Counted from the first letter of the stretch, positions 1 through 7,884 are shown. The stretch is 8,148 nt of DNA from an uncultured Gemella sp. (GCF_900766305.1 NZ_CAAFUZ010000050.1:1-8148); one strand, 5' to 3'. The notes: generated by a model not told the origin, from the letters alone. A program made the numbers and translations.

Positions 1-12
1 CTCTATAACTAT

Positions 13-60
13 AAAAAATAGCTATGAAAAAATCTATCGTCATAGATTTCTTCATAGCTA
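13..60 (-). terminator. Intrinsic terminator of clpB
   Basis: Arms 19-37 and 42-60 pair over 19 positions with a single mismatch around a 4-nt loop. Read on the minus strand, the stem is followed directly by six T (13-18). It begins about 40 nt beyond the clpB stop codon, so it should end the clpB transcript. On the plus strand there is no good T-run after the stem, so it looks one-directional. Confidence 0.9.
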
Positions 61-101
61 ATCTTAGTATGTTTTATTTTACAAATTAATATTTTGCTAG
101 A

Positions 102-2711
102 TTAAGACGTAGGTTTAACAACCTTAAAATCAAGTTCTTTATTGTCATTTAAATCTACTTTAATTATTGTACCTTCAGGTAGACTTTCTTTAATCATCAT
201 ACGTGCAATTGGAGTTTCTATTTGTCGTTGAACAAAGCGTTTTAATGGTCTTGCACCAAATTGTGGTTCATACGCTTCTTCACCTAGCCATTTTTTCGCT
301 TCTTCTGTCACTTCAATTGAGATATGTTGATCTAATAATCTCATATTTAATTGTGTTAAAATTTTATCTACAATCATACTCATATCATTAACTGATAATG
401 GTTTAAATAACACGATGTCATCCATACGATTTAATATTTCAGGTTTGAAGTATGCATGTAGACTGTCCATAACTGCTTTCTCTGTATCATCACTAATTTC
501 ACCAGCATCTTTTACATTTTCAAGTAATACTTGTGAACCAATATTACTAGTCATGATGATAATGGTATTTTTAAAGTCAACACTTCTACCTTTAGAATCC
601 GTAAGACGACCTTCATCTAGTATTTGAAGTAATACATTAAAAACATCGCTATGTGCTTTTTCAACTTCGTCTAACAAAATAACTGAGTATGGATTACGTC
701 TAACTGCTTCAGTTAATTGACCACCTTCATCGTGACCTACATAACCTGGAGGTGCACCAATTAAACGTGATACAGCATGTTTTTCCATATATTCGCTCAT
801 ATCAATTCTAATCATATGTTTTTCAGAATCGAAAAGTGATGAAGCAAGCGATTTTGCTAATTCAGTTTTACCTACTCCAGTAGGTCCTAAGAATAAGAAA
901 CTTCCAATTGGTCTATTCGGATCTTTAATTCCAGCACGTGCTCTAACTACTGCGTCTGATACTAAATCAACTGCTTTATCTTGACCTACTACACGTTTGT
1001 GTAAGATGTCACTTAAACTTAATAGCTTTTCTCTTTCTGTTTCCACAAGTTTAGATACAGGTATACCTGTCCATTGACTAACTATGTCGCCTATTTCTTC
1101 ATCTGAAACGACTTCACGAATCATTCTTTCACTATCTTCGCCAGTTTCATCTTGAAAGGCTTCCTCAAATTCTTGCAATTCTTTTTCTAATTGCGGAATT
1201 GTACCATATTGTAATTCTGCTGCTTTTTCAAGATTACCTTCTGTTTGTGCATCTTCAAGAGCTTGACGACTACTATCTAGTTCAGCACGTTTTTCTTGTA
1301 CTTTAGCAATTTTTTCTTTTTCTTGTTCAACACGTGATTTTAAAGAGGATTGTTTTTCTTTTTCATTAGATAATTCCTCTTGAAGCTCTTCTAAACGATG
1401 TTTACTTGCGTTATCAGATTCATTTTTCAAGGCACTTTCTTCAATTTCTAATTGCATTACTCGACGATTTACTTGGTCTAACTCTGTTGGATTTGATCCC
1501 ATTTCTGTACGTATTGTCGCACACGCTTGGTCGACTAAATCTATAGCTTTATCTGGCAAAAATCTATCGGTAATATATCTATCAGATAGCTCAGCCGCTG
1601 CAACAAGTGCACGGTCTTGTATACGTACACCATGGTAGACCTCATAACGTTCTTTTAGACCACGTAAAATTGATATTGTATCCTCAACATCAGGTTCACT
1701 GACCCCAACTTTTTGGAAACGACGTTCTAATGCTGAATCTTTTTCAATATATTCACGATATTCATTTAATGTCGTAGCACCTATACAATGCAATTCACCA
1801 CGCGCAAGCATTGGTTTCAACATGTTTCCTGCGTCCATAGCACCATCAGTTTTACCAGCGCCTACTAACATATGAATTTCATCAATGAATAAGATGATTC
1901 GACCTTCAGATTCTTTTACTTCTTTCAATACTGCTTTTAAACGTTCTTCAAATTCACCTCTATATTTTGCACCTGCAACTAAGGCACTTAAATCAAGCTC
2001 GAAAATCGTTTTATCGAGTAATGATTCTGGAACGTCTTTACGTACAATTCGTTGTGCTAAACCTTCAACAATTGCAGTTTTACCTACACCTGGTTCACCG
2101 ATTAAAACCGGATTATTTTTTGTTTTTCGACTTAATATACGAATTGTATTACGTATTTCTTCATCTCTACCGATGACAGGGTCCATTTTACCTTGACGTA
2201 CTTCTTCTACAAGATCACGACCATATTTTTCTAAAGCTTCATAGTTTACTTCTGGATTTTGAGATGTCACATGATTTCCCCCTCTAACTTTAGTTATAAT
2301 TTCTTTTATCACTTCTACTTTATTGCCGACCCATTTTTGAGTAGTTTCATCAGTATCTATGGCTGCACGTAATATATGCTCCATAGAAATAAACTCATCT
2401 TCATAGGACTTCATATATTTCTCGGCTTTGTCTAATAATTCATTTGTTTTAGCACTAATATACTGTCCATACTGAACATTGTCACCTTGTACAGTTGGAT
2501 AATGACTTAATTGATTATCGTATGCTTTTATTAATTGATCAACATCAATATTTGCTCGTTCTAATATACTTTTAAATAAACTATCATTTTCATTCATTGC
2601 AGCTTTTAACAATGCTTCAACTTCAATGTTTTGTAATTCATATTCTTTACTGTACGCGACTGCTTTTTGTAAGGCACCTTGTACAGCATATGTCATTTGA
2701 TTAATATCCAA
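102..2711 (-). CDS. clpB: ATP-dependent disaggregase chaperone ClpB
   Basis: Hsp100/ClpB hexameric AAA+ disaggregase of the cytoplasm; with DnaK it pulls polypeptides out of heat-induced aggregates. The 869 residues match the usual length. Visible in order: Clp N-domain (about 1-145); NBD1 with Walker A GEPGVGKT (205-212), pore-loop KYRG (249-252), Walker B ending D277-E278 and arginine fingers R330/R331; a long charged coiled-coil middle domain (about 405-525), which separates ClpB from ClpA; NBD2 with Walker A GPTGVGKT (609-616), pore-loop GYVG (656-659), Walker B ending D681-E682, sensor-1 N723, arginine finger R762 and sensor-2 GARPLKR (819-825). No IGF-type ClpP-binding loop is seen, as expected. 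The start is TTG, preceded at 7 nt by AGAGGTG. The gene has its own promoter with a CtsR operator and its own terminator, so it is monocistronic. All catalytic residues are intact. Confidence 0.98.
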   Translation of the reverse strand: MDINQMTYAVQGALQKAVAYSKEYELQNIEVEALLKAAMNENDSLFKSILERANIDVDQLIKAYDNQLSHYPTVQGDNVQYGQYISAKTNELLDKAEKYMKSYEDEFISMEHILRAAIDTDETTQKWVGNKVEVIKEIITKVRGGNHVTSQNPEVNYEALEKYGRDLVEEVRQGKMDPVIGRDEEIRNTIRILSRKTKNNPVLIGEPGVGKTAIVEGLAQRIVRKDVPESLLDKTIFELDLSALVAGAKYRGEFEERLKAVLKEVKESEGRIILFIDEIHMLVGAGKTDGAMDAGNMLKPMLARGELHCIGATTLNEYREYIEKDSALERRFQKVGVSEPDVEDTISILRGLKERYEVYHGVRIQDRALVAAAELSDRYITDRFLPDKAIDLVDQACATIRTEMGSNPTELDQVNRRVMQLEIEESALKNESDNASKHRLEELQEELSNEKEKQSSLKSRVEQEKEKIAKVQEKRAELDSSRQALEDAQTEGNLEKAAELQYGTIPQLEKELQEFEEAFQDETGEDSERMIREVVSDEEIGDIVSQWTGIPVSKLVETEREKLLSLSDILHKRVVGQDKAVDLVSDAVVRARAGIKDPNRPIGSFLFLGPTGVGKTELAKSLASSLFDSEKHMIRIDMSEYMEKHAVSRLIGAPPGYVGHDEGGQLTEAVRRNPYSVILLDEVEKAHSDVFNVLLQILDEGRLTDSKGRSVDFKNTIIIMTSNIGSQVLLENVKDAGEISDDTEKAVMDSLHAYFKPEILNRMDDIVLFKPLSVNDMSMIVDKILTQLNMRLLDQHISIEVTEEAKKWLGEEAYEPQFGARPLKRFVQRQIETPIARMMIKESLPEGTIIKVDLNDNKELDFKVVKPTS

Positions 2712-2725
2712 ATTATTTCACCTCT
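2709..2725 (-). promoter_or_regulatory. clpB ribosome binding site and TTG start
   Basis: On the minus strand AGAGGTG (2725-2719) lies 7 nt before a TTG codon (2711-2709). The next in-frame ATG is codon 6, which would put the Shine-Dalgarno too far away and trim the start of the conserved Clp N-domain. TTG is therefore the better start. Confidence 0.85.
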
Positions 2726-2759
2726 ATCATTAAGAGTAGATCAATATAGAGAAATCAAA

Positions 2760-2782
2760 TTTGACTTTGACTTTCTTTGACC
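2760..2782 (-). promoter_or_regulatory. CtsR operator of clpB (tandem heptads plus an extra half-site)
   Basis: The minus strand reads GGTCAAA-GAA-AGTCAAA (2782-2766), an exact fit to the CtsR box of two direct heptads (A/G)GTCAAA separated by three bases. A further GTCAAA follows directly (2765-2760), giving a possible third half-site in a different spacing. The box lies just downstream of the -10 element and would cover the transcription start region, as expected for heat-inducible repression by CtsR. No CIRCE element (HrcA operator) is seen, so regulation by CtsR without HrcA is inferred. Confidence 0.93.
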
Positions 2783-2790
2783 TTAACTAT

Positions 2791-2819
2791 ATTATAGACC
2801 TTCCTATCTATTTAATCAA
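2791..2819 (-). promoter_or_regulatory. SigA-type promoter of clpB
   Basis: On the minus strand the -35 is TTGATT (2819-2814), then a 17-bp spacer, then a perfect -10 TATAAT (2796-2791). The expected transcription start near 2784 gives a leader of about 70 nt and places the CtsR box immediately after the start site. Confidence 0.88.
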
Positions 2820-2832
2820 CAATAAAAGCTTA

Positions 2833-2867
2833 TTTTTTCATTTTATTACGACATAGAAATGAAAAAA
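2833..2867. repeat. A/T-rich perfect inverted repeat upstream of the clpB promoter
   Basis: TTTTTTCATTT (2833-2843) and AAATGAAAAAA (2857-2867) are perfect 11-base inverted arms around a 13-nt loop. The right arm contains the A-run that serves, on the minus strand, as the T-tract of the neighbouring acyltransferase terminator. It may act as a backup hairpin for termination or simply reflect A/T-rich spacer DNA. Confidence 0.5.
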
Positions 2868-2906
2868 GAGAAAGAACTTAATTCCAAATGAATAGAGTTC
2901 TTCCTC
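2862..2906 (-). terminator. Intrinsic terminator of the acyltransferase gene
   Basis: Arms 2868-2884 and 2890-2906 form a 17-position stem with one G-U pair and a two-base internal mismatch around a 5-nt loop. On the minus strand the stem is followed by six T (2867-2862). It starts 13 nt after the stop codon of the acyltransferase gene and separates that gene from the clpB promoter. Confidence 0.88.
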
Positions 2907-2919
2907 AATGATTAATTTA

Positions 2920-4743
2920 TTATTTCTTCTTTATATTTTTTAATATCTCATCTGTCAATGCCTCTACGCCATCATTTTCAAGATGGATTCCGTCTGGAGC
3001 AAAATACTCTGTATGCCCTTTTGAGCGACTATACCAATCAATTAGGGTTACATTCTTTTTATTTTTAGCTGCTTTTGCCATCAACTCATTAACATGACTT
3101 TCATATGATCTTGGCACTCTTGTATTCACAAGATACACTTGTGCTTTGCCAAATTTGTCAATTAAATTATCTAATTGTTCTTTTGTAAAATCACCATTTG
3201 TACCTAACTCAAGTATGATTTGGTCTGATGGTTTATTATAATGTCTATATTGATTTTTAACGAGGCTCTCGGCCTGATAGAGTTGACGACCGACTTTGCC
3301 ATCGATTTTAGCTTTGGGTACTTTCGTTTTAAATTGTTCCCCTATATCTACCATAACTGAATCACCAATTAATAATGGCTTAATTTGTGTATATACATCA
3401 TTGTCTTTCTTATTCTCTTTGGTTTTACCATCGCTAGTTAACGAAATATTATCAATCGGTATCATATGAATAAGATATTGATCAGCCTCGTTTGTATTAA
3501 ATGTTTGTGCTTTATTTGAAATTGTATCTTTTCCGAATTTATCGAAAGCTCCAACTAGTATAAAAATAAAAGGTAACAACATAATTAACGTTACAATTGT
3601 TCTAATAAACTGAGGTTTGTAAGTTTTTTTAAATGTAAAAGCCTTTAGACCTTCCTTTCTTAATGGCGTTTCAACATATCTAAATGATAATTCGGCTAAT
3701 AATACAGTAATTACGATATCCATAATATAAACATAAGTTGGTAATTGACCATCAATAAAATAACTATGAATAAAGCTAATTACAGGAAAATGCCATAAGT
3801 ATAAACTGTATGAACGCTTTCCAATGTAGACAAATAAAGGATTTCCTAATAACTTAGCTAAAATTGTCGTTGGATGAACAACACTTGCAATAATTAGCAA
3901 AGTCATTGTTGAAATAAGATAAAATCCACCGTTATAAATCCAATCACTTTCATCACTAACAGTAAAGAATAATAGAATTAAAAATGTAAGTCCTATGATA
4001 CCCGCACTATTAATCACAGTTTTTAATCCTTTAGGTGGATTGGGATTTAATTTAAAAGGTGGCCAGATAAATGCTAGAAGTACACCTAAAAGCAGTGTCT
4101 GCAATCTTGTATCAGTTCCAAAATATACTCTAGAATGGTTCAAGTGAGGTTGAGAAATAACAACCATCATTAATAATGAAACCAGGGATATGATCCAAAA
4201 CATCAGTATGACATTTTTCTTTTTCTTAACTATTGCCATAAATAATAAGAGTACTGCTGGGAAAAAAAGGTAAAACTGCTCTTCAATGGCTAGTGACCAT
4301 AGGTGCTTTAAAGGCATAAAAGAAAATTGCTCGAAATAATTGACATCTTTAGCAATATACCACCAATTAGATACGTAAAATATTGCTGCTATCATATCAT
4401 GTTTAACTCTTACAATATGCTCGGGGTGCAATAATAAAGTTGCAATTCCAACTACTACTATTAATGCAAATACCGCTGGTAATAACCTTTTAATACGACG
4501 AATCCAAAAATTTTTAAGATTTATTGTTCCAGTATCTTCATACTCTTTAAGTAATAAGCTCGTAATCAAATAACCTGAAATAACAAAAAAAGTATCTACG
4601 CCTAAAAAACCACCTGTTAACCATTGTTTATTCAAGTGATAAATAATAATACCAATGACTGCAATTGCTCGCAAACCATCTAATCCAGGCATATATCGTA
4701 TTTTTTTAGCAGAGCGATATTCATTATTTAATTTTTTTCTCAT
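2920..4743 (-). CDS. OatA-like membrane O-acyltransferase with SGNH domain
   Basis: A 607-residue, two-domain protein of the OatA/OafA class. The N-terminal half (about 18-360) is an acyltransferase family 3 membrane domain, with about 11-12 hydrophobic segments in all up to residue 400. It carries R25 ten residues before H36 (the R-X10-H motif), the basic WIRRIKRLLP stretch (80-89) and LWSLAIEEQFYLFFP (148-162). After a charged linker (about 402-450) comes an extracytoplasmic SGNH hydrolase domain: GDS with S462, G485, GTNG (514-517) and DGIH with D584/H587. The triad S462-D584-H587 looks intact. OatA of this family transfers acetyl groups across the membrane to the 6-OH of peptidoglycan MurNAc and gives lysozyme resistance. 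Staphylococci carry more than one such gene, and the one beside clpB is, as I recall, a paralogue and not oatA itself. The substrate is therefore open (peptidoglycan, teichoic acid or another glycan). It has its own terminator and a long upstream gap, so it is probably monocistronic. Confidence 0.9.
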   Translation of the reverse strand: MRKKLNNEYRSAKKIRYMPGLDGLRAIAVIGIIIYHLNKQWLTGGFLGVDTFFVISGYLITSLLLKEYEDTGTINLKNFWIRRIKRLLPAVFALIVVVGIATLLLHPEHIVRVKHDMIAAIFYVSNWWYIAKDVNYFEQFSFMPLKHLWSLAIEEQFYLFFPAVLLLFMAIVKKKKNVILMFWIISLVSLLMMVVISQPHLNHSRVYFGTDTRLQTLLLGVLLAFIWPPFKLNPNPPKGLKTVINSAGIIGLTFLILLFFTVSDESDWIYNGGFYLISTMTLLIIASVVHPTTILAKLLGNPLFVYIGKRSYSLYLWHFPVISFIHSYFIDGQLPTYVYIMDIVITVLLAELSFRYVETPLRKEGLKAFTFKKTYKPQFIRTIVTLIMLLPFIFILVGAFDKFGKDTISNKAQTFNTNEADQYLIHMIPIDNISLTSDGKTKENKKDNDVYTQIKPLLIGDSVMVDIGEQFKTKVPKAKIDGKVGRQLYQAESLVKNQYRHYNKPSDQIILELGTNGDFTKEQLDNLIDKFGKAQVYLVNTRVPRSYESHVNELMAKAAKNKKNVTLIDWYSRSKGHTEYFAPDGIHLENDGVEALTDEILKNIKKK

Positions 4744-4752
4744 TGTTACATT

Positions 4753-4759
4753 CTTCCCT
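4753..4759 (-). promoter_or_regulatory. Weak ribosome binding site of the acyltransferase gene
   Basis: On the minus strand AGGGAAG lies 9 nt before the ATG at 4743. It departs from the AGGAGG consensus, unlike the strong sites of the other genes here, which suggests modest translation. The chosen ATG leaves about 17 polar/basic residues before the first conserved block (MPGLDGLRAIAV). A start at M18 is possible but would remove the basic tail before the first membrane segment. Confidence 0.5.
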
Positions 4760-4939
4760 ATTAATAATAAATTTCGTTAGACAAGTAACTTTTTTACTAA
4801 TCAATTTCATAAGACGAACGCTATTGCTTCTAATCAACTTATTCAAACAAATTTTATCTCATTCAAATTAACAAGGTCATTCTCTTATGTTATAGCTATC
4901 CCTATCATATAGCGCACGTTTCCATTGAGTTAATTATCA

Positions 4940-4984
4940 TACTTCGTAAGATATACCTCATTAAAAGGTTATAAGTCTTAAGTA
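4940..4984. repeat. Imperfect inverted repeat in the acyltransferase leader
   Basis: On the minus strand four short helices can stack: TACTT/AAGTA, AAGA/TCTT, TAT/ATA and ACCT/AGGT, with small bulges and a 7-nt loop. It lies at the predicted transcription start, with one outer arm touching the -10. It could be an operator or a 5' stem-loop, but short A/T-rich helices also arise by chance. Confidence 0.3.
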
Positions 4985-5012
4985 TTGTAATACATTTGTA
5001 ATATTAATTCAA
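4984..5012 (-). promoter_or_regulatory. Candidate promoter of the acyltransferase gene
   Basis: On the minus strand TTGAAT (5012-5007), a 17-bp spacer and TACAAT (4989-4984) give the best SigA-type match in this gap. The predicted start near 4977 leaves a leader of about 230 nt. A weaker alternative -10, TATAAT (5022-5017), lies upstream without a convincing -35. Confidence 0.45.
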
Positions 5013-5086
5013 TTTTATTATAGGCCTAATTTATAAAAATATTAAATGAACATACGATAATTCTTATTGAATTTTCTTTAATAATT

Positions 5087-5134
5087 AAAAAGGATAGCTA
5101 CATCATTATTCCAAACAATGAGTAGCTATCCTTT
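5087..5134 (-). terminator. Intrinsic terminator of sufT
   Basis: Arms 5089-5107 and 5117-5134 form an 18-bp stem with one bulged base and a 9-nt loop. On the minus strand the stem runs into five T (5091-5087). It begins only 3 nt after the sufT stop codon, so sufT ends as a separate transcript and the acyltransferase gene needs its own promoter. Confidence 0.92.
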
Positions 5135-5137
5135 ATA

Positions 5138-5446
5138 TTATCCGATGCCTAAAGCTATTTTGGCATATCGTGACATCATATCTTTATTCCAAGGTGGACT
5201 CCATACAATCATCACTTCTGTATCAGAAATTTCAGGAATCTCAGCCAAAACACTCTTAACTTGTTCAATAATTTGTGGTCCTAATGGACATCCCATCGAA
5301 GTCAATGTCATTTCAACTGTACATAAACCTTCATCATCAACATCAACTTTATATACTAAACCTAAATTAACGATATCTATCCCTAACTCAGGATCTATTA
5401 CCATTTCAAGAGCGCCTAAGATACTATCTTTTAGTGCTTCTTCCAT
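5138..5446 (-). CDS. sufT: Iron-sulfur assembly factor SufT (MIP18/DUF59 family)
   Basis: A 102-residue single-domain MIP18/DUF59 protein. Family hallmarks are DPELGIDIVNLGLVY (18-32), TSMGCPLG (49-56) with the conserved Cys53, and the C-terminal WSPPWNKDMMSRYAKIALGI region (82-101). In S. aureus the protein from this locus, SufT, is an auxiliary factor for maturing Fe-S proteins when demand is high; that role is taken from family knowledge. The protein is cytoplasmic with no signal or membrane segment. The frame is open 14 codons further upstream to a TTG at 5488, but the ATG at 5446 is preceded at 6 nt by GAGGTG, and the extension has no ribosome binding site and overlaps the promoter. It is monocistronic, diverges from the HAD gene, and has a terminator 3 nt after its stop. 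It lies away from any suf operon visible here. Confidence 0.93.
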   Translation of the reverse strand: MEEALKDSILGALEMVIDPELGIDIVNLGLVYKVDVDDEGLCTVEMTLTSMGCPLGPQIIEQVKSVLAEIPEISDTEVMIVWSPPWNKDMMSRYAKIALGIG

Positions 5447-5452
5447 CAGTAT

Positions 5453-5459
5453 CACCTCT
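5453..5459 (-). promoter_or_regulatory. Ribosome binding site fixing the sufT start
   Basis: AGAGGTG on the minus strand lies 6 nt before the ATG at 5446. It rules against the upstream TTG at 5488, which has no such site and would lie upstream of the predicted transcription start near 5472. Confidence 0.85.
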
Positions 5460-5478
5460 TTAAAATTTTCTTTACACC

Positions 5479-5507
5479 AATATATCAAATATCCGACAAA
5501 ACGCCAA
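5479..5507 (-). promoter_or_regulatory. Promoter of sufT
   Basis: On the minus strand the -35 is TTGGCG (5507-5502), with a 17-bp spacer and -10 TATATT (5484-5479). The predicted start near 5472 gives a short leader of about 26 nt with a well-placed ribosome binding site. It interleaves with the divergent promoter of the HAD gene. Confidence 0.65.
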
Positions 5508-5521
5508 TAAAATGCTATGAT
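5493..5521 (+). promoter_or_regulatory. Promoter of the HAD-cdr operon
   Basis: The -35 is CCGACA (5493-5498), followed by a 17-bp spacer and an extended -10, TGCTATGAT (5513-5521). The predicted start near 5528 gives a leader of about 30 nt. Its -35 lies within the sufT spacer and the sufT -35 lies within its own spacer, so the two polymerase sites overlap on opposite strands. Confidence 0.62.
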
Positions 5522-5558
5522 ACTGTTACATAATAATTAACAACACAAGGAGTAATAT

Positions 5559-6380
5559 ATGCAACCTTATTTAATTTGTCTAGATCTAGATGGTACATTA
5601 TTAAATGACAATAAAGAAATCTCACCTTACACTAAACAAGTATTAACCGAATTACAACAATGTGGACACTACGTTATGATTGCTACTGGAAGACCCTATC
5701 GCGCAAGCCAGATGTATTATCATGAACTAAATATGAGCACACCTGTTGTTAACTTTAATGGAGCATTTGTACATCATCCAAAAGCAAACGATTTTAAAGT
5801 GATACATGAAGTACTTGATGTGGAAATTTCTAAAAATATTATTACAGCACTTCAACAATCTCATATTACAAATATCATTGCTGAAGTAAAAGACTATGTC
5901 TTTATAAATAGTTATGATTCAAGACTTTACGAAGGTTTTTCAATGGGAAATCCTAAAATTCAAACAGGTAATTTACTTGAAAATCTTAATGAAGCACCTA
6001 CGTCATTACTTGTTGAAGCAGAAGAAGAAAATATTCCTGAAATTAAAGATATGTTAACACATTTTTATGCAGAAAATATTGAACATCGTCGTTGGGGCGC
6101 ACCGTTTCCAGTAATAGAAATTGTGAAGCGTGGGATTAACAAAGCACGTGGAATCAAGCATGTTCAAAACTATTTAAACATCGCCGACGATCATATCATT
6201 GCGTTTGGTGATGAGGACAATGATATAGAAATGATAAAGTTTGCGACCCATGGCATTGCAATGGCCAATGGCTTGAAAGATTTAAAGGAAATAGCAAATG
6301 AGACTACGTATAGTAATAATGAAGACGGAATAGGTCGTTATTTAAATGACTTTTTTAATTTGAAAATACGTTATTATTAA
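5559..6380 (+). CDS. Cof-type HAD-superfamily phosphatase (subfamily IIB)
   Basis: A 273-residue cytoplasmic HAD hydrolase of the Cof/YkrA type, full length for the family. Motif I is DLDGTLL with nucleophile D9 and acid/base D11. Motif II is T43 in IATGRP. Motif III is K195 in NKARGI. Motif IV is GDEDND (217-222), the Mg-binding acidic cluster. The long segment between motifs II and III (about 83-190) is the C2B cap that decides the substrate. Such enzymes remove phosphate from sugar phosphates, nucleotides, FMN, PLP or similar small molecules; the true substrate cannot be read from the sequence. The ATG is preceded at 7 nt by AAGGAG. Only 77 nt without a terminator separate it from cdr, so the two are probably co-transcribed. 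A role in trimming a CoA-related or flavin phosphate is conceivable from this linkage but is speculation. Confidence 0.92.
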   Translation: MQPYLICLDLDGTLLNDNKEISPYTKQVLTELQQCGHYVMIATGRPYRASQMYYHELNMSTPVVNFNGAFVHHPKANDFKVIHEVLDVEISKNIITALQQSHITNIIAEVKDYVFINSYDSRLYEGFSMGNPKIQTGNLLENLNEAPTSLLVEAEEENIPEIKDMLTHFYAENIEHRRWGAPFPVIEIVKRGINKARGIKHVQNYLNIADDHIIAFGDEDNDIEMIKFATHGIAMANGLKDLKEIANETTYSNNEDGIGRYLNDFFNLKIRYY

Positions 6381-6457
6381 GTTGAATAAACAATCCAAGT
6401 GATGATTAAAAAGGCATACGTGTTTTAATATCATACATATATAAAGGAGAGACAGCT

Positions 6458-7774
6458 ATGAATAAAATTATAATAGTCGGTGCAGTTGCTGGTGGTGCGA
6501 CTTGTGCAAGTCAAATTCGAAGATTAGATAAAGAGAGTGAAATCATTGTTTTTGAAAAAGATAGAGACATGAGCTTTGCTAATTGTGCATTACCTTATTA
6601 TATTGGCAACGTTATCGAGGACCGTCGTAAAGTTTTAGCATACACGCCCAATCAATTTTATGACAAAAAGCAAATCACTGTAAAAACATACTATGAAGTT
6701 ATACAAATCAATGATGAGAGACAAACAGTTACTGTCTTAAATCATCAAACTAATCAAACTTTTGAAGAAAGTTACGATACATTGATTTTAAGTCCTGGCG
6801 CATCTGCAAATCGATTAAACACTCATAGTGATATCTCATTTACTGTGCGAAATCTCGAAGATACTGAAACAATTGATACCTTTATTACGAATACCAAAGC
6901 ACAACGTGCACTTGTTGTTGGCGCGGGTTACATCTCTTTAGAAGTCCTTGAAAATTTACATCATAGAGGTTTGGATGTCACATGGATTCATCGCTCTACA
7001 AATATTAATAAACTGATGGATCAAGATATGAATCAACCCATCATCGACGAAATAGAAAAGAGAAATATCACTTATAGATTTAACGAAGAAATTAGTCACG
7101 TAAATGGACATGAAGTTACATTCACATCTGGTAAAGTTGAAAACTTTGATCTTATTATCGAAGGTGTAGGTACTCATCCAAATTCACAATTTATTAAATC
7201 ATCTAACGTCATACTGAATGATAAAGGTTATATCCCAGTAAATCATAATTTCCAAACAAATATACCAAATATTTATGCATTAGGTGATGTTATTACTTCA
7301 CATTATCGTCATGTGAATTTACCGGCACAGGTTCCACTTGCTTGGGGAGCACACCGTGGTGCAAGTATTATAGCTGAACAACTTTCTGGAAATTCGTCTA
7401 TTCACTTTAAAGGTTATCTAGGAAATAATATAGTGAAATTTTTTGACTATACATTAGCAAGTGTTGGCATCAAACCAAATGAACTTAAAAATTTCGATTA
7501 TGATATGGTTGAAGTTAAGCAAGGAGCTCATGCAGGATATTACCCAGGAAATTCACCACTACATTTACGTGTTTATTTTGAAAAAGACTCGAGAAAACTT
7601 ATACGCGCAGCAGCAGTTGGTAAACAAGGTGCCGATAAAAGAATAGACGTATTATCAATGGCAATGATGAATAATGCTACTGTGGATGATTTAACAGAAT
7701 TTGAAGTAGCATATGCACCTCCTTATAGTCATCCAAAAGATTTAATTAATTTAATTGGGTATAAAGCGCAATAA
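6458..7774 (+). CDS. cdr: Coenzyme A disulfide reductase
   Basis: A 438-residue FAD-dependent pyridine nucleotide-disulfide oxidoreductase that uses NADPH to reduce CoA disulfide to two CoA-SH. In staphylococci, which lack glutathione, this supports the CoA thiol redox buffer. Visible features are the FAD dinucleotide fold [11 protein letters not shown] (7-17); [12 protein letters not shown] (39-50) with the single redox Cys43 that defines this class, which works through a Cys-S-S-CoA intermediate and not a CXXXXC pair; the NADPH fold [10 protein letters not shown] (153-162); the second FAD motif ALGDV (274-278); and the dimerisation domain with Y361 and Y419, which I recall as active-site tyrosines contributed by the partner subunit. 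The length equals that of the S. aureus enzyme. AAGGAG lies 8 nt before the ATG. It is probably co-transcribed with the HAD gene, and the nearest good terminator is the hairpin at 7897-7939. Confidence 0.96.
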   Translation: MNKIIIVGAVAGGATCASQIRRLDKESEIIVFEKDRDMSFANCALPYYIGNVIEDRRKVLAYTPNQFYDKKQITVKTYYEVIQINDERQTVTVLNHQTNQTFEESYDTLILSPGASANRLNTHSDISFTVRNLEDTETIDTFITNTKAQRALVVGAGYISLEVLENLHHRGLDVTWIHRSTNINKLMDQDMNQPIIDEIEKRNITYRFNEEISHVNGHEVTFTSGKVENFDLIIEGVGTHPNSQFIKSSNVILNDKGYIPVNHNFQTNIPNIYALGDVITSHYRHVNLPAQVPLAWGAHRGASIIAEQLSGNSSIHFKGYLGNNIVKFFDYTLASVGIKPNELKNFDYDMVEVKQGAHAGYYPGNSPLHLRVYFEKDSRKLIRAAAVGKQGADKRIDVLSMAMMNNATVDDLTEFEVAYAPPYSHPKDLINLIGYKAQ

Positions 7775-7884
7775 CATTCCACACAAATCATAATTTATGA
7801 ATAGTATGGGAGAAATAGCAAGAGTGACTATTTAGGAAAATGAACTTATAATTTTCATATAAAAAGAAGCTGGTACAAAAAGGT
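7775..7884. other. Spacer downstream of cdr
   Basis: No gene on the plus strand is visible here. Two short inverted repeats (AAATAG/CTATTT near 7815-7836 and GAAAAT/ATTTTC near 7837-7858) are too weak to call terminators. A minus-strand frame from the IS remnant reads through this stretch to 7788 but has no recognisable sequence beyond the IS-like part. Confidence 0.4.

Larger units (their letters stand above)
4744..5086. other. Long A/T-rich intergenic leader of the acyltransferase gene
   Basis: About 340 bp lie between the acyltransferase start and the sufT terminator. No ORF with a ribosome binding site is visible on either strand; the best minus-strand ATG frame runs only 18 codons and lacks a Shine-Dalgarno. 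It holds a candidate promoter at 4984-5012 and an imperfect hairpin at 4940-4984. If that promoter is used, the leader is about 230 nt. I recognise no known riboswitch or tRNA. Confidence 0.6.

Noticed and set aside
415..2196. Several plus-strand open frames of 60-100 codons within 203-2196.
   Set aside because: They lie antisense within clpB, have no ribosome binding sites or recognisable domains, and are explained by the coding bias of clpB.
5447..5488. A 14-codon upstream extension of sufT beginning at TTG 5488.
   Set aside because: It has no ribosome binding site, overlaps the predicted -10 and start site, and adds residues outside the MIP18 domain. ATG 5446 has a strong site.
5118..5510. 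A 130-codon plus-strand frame opposite sufT.
   Set aside because: It is a mirror of the sufT coding sequence and runs through the sufT terminator and promoter. No domain is seen.
6438..6443. TATATA as a -10 for a separate cdr promoter.
   Set aside because: It overlaps the ribosome binding site, would leave almost no leader, and has no matching -35.
6956..7177. A 73-codon minus-strand frame inside cdr.
   Set aside because: Shadow frame of cdr with no supporting signals.
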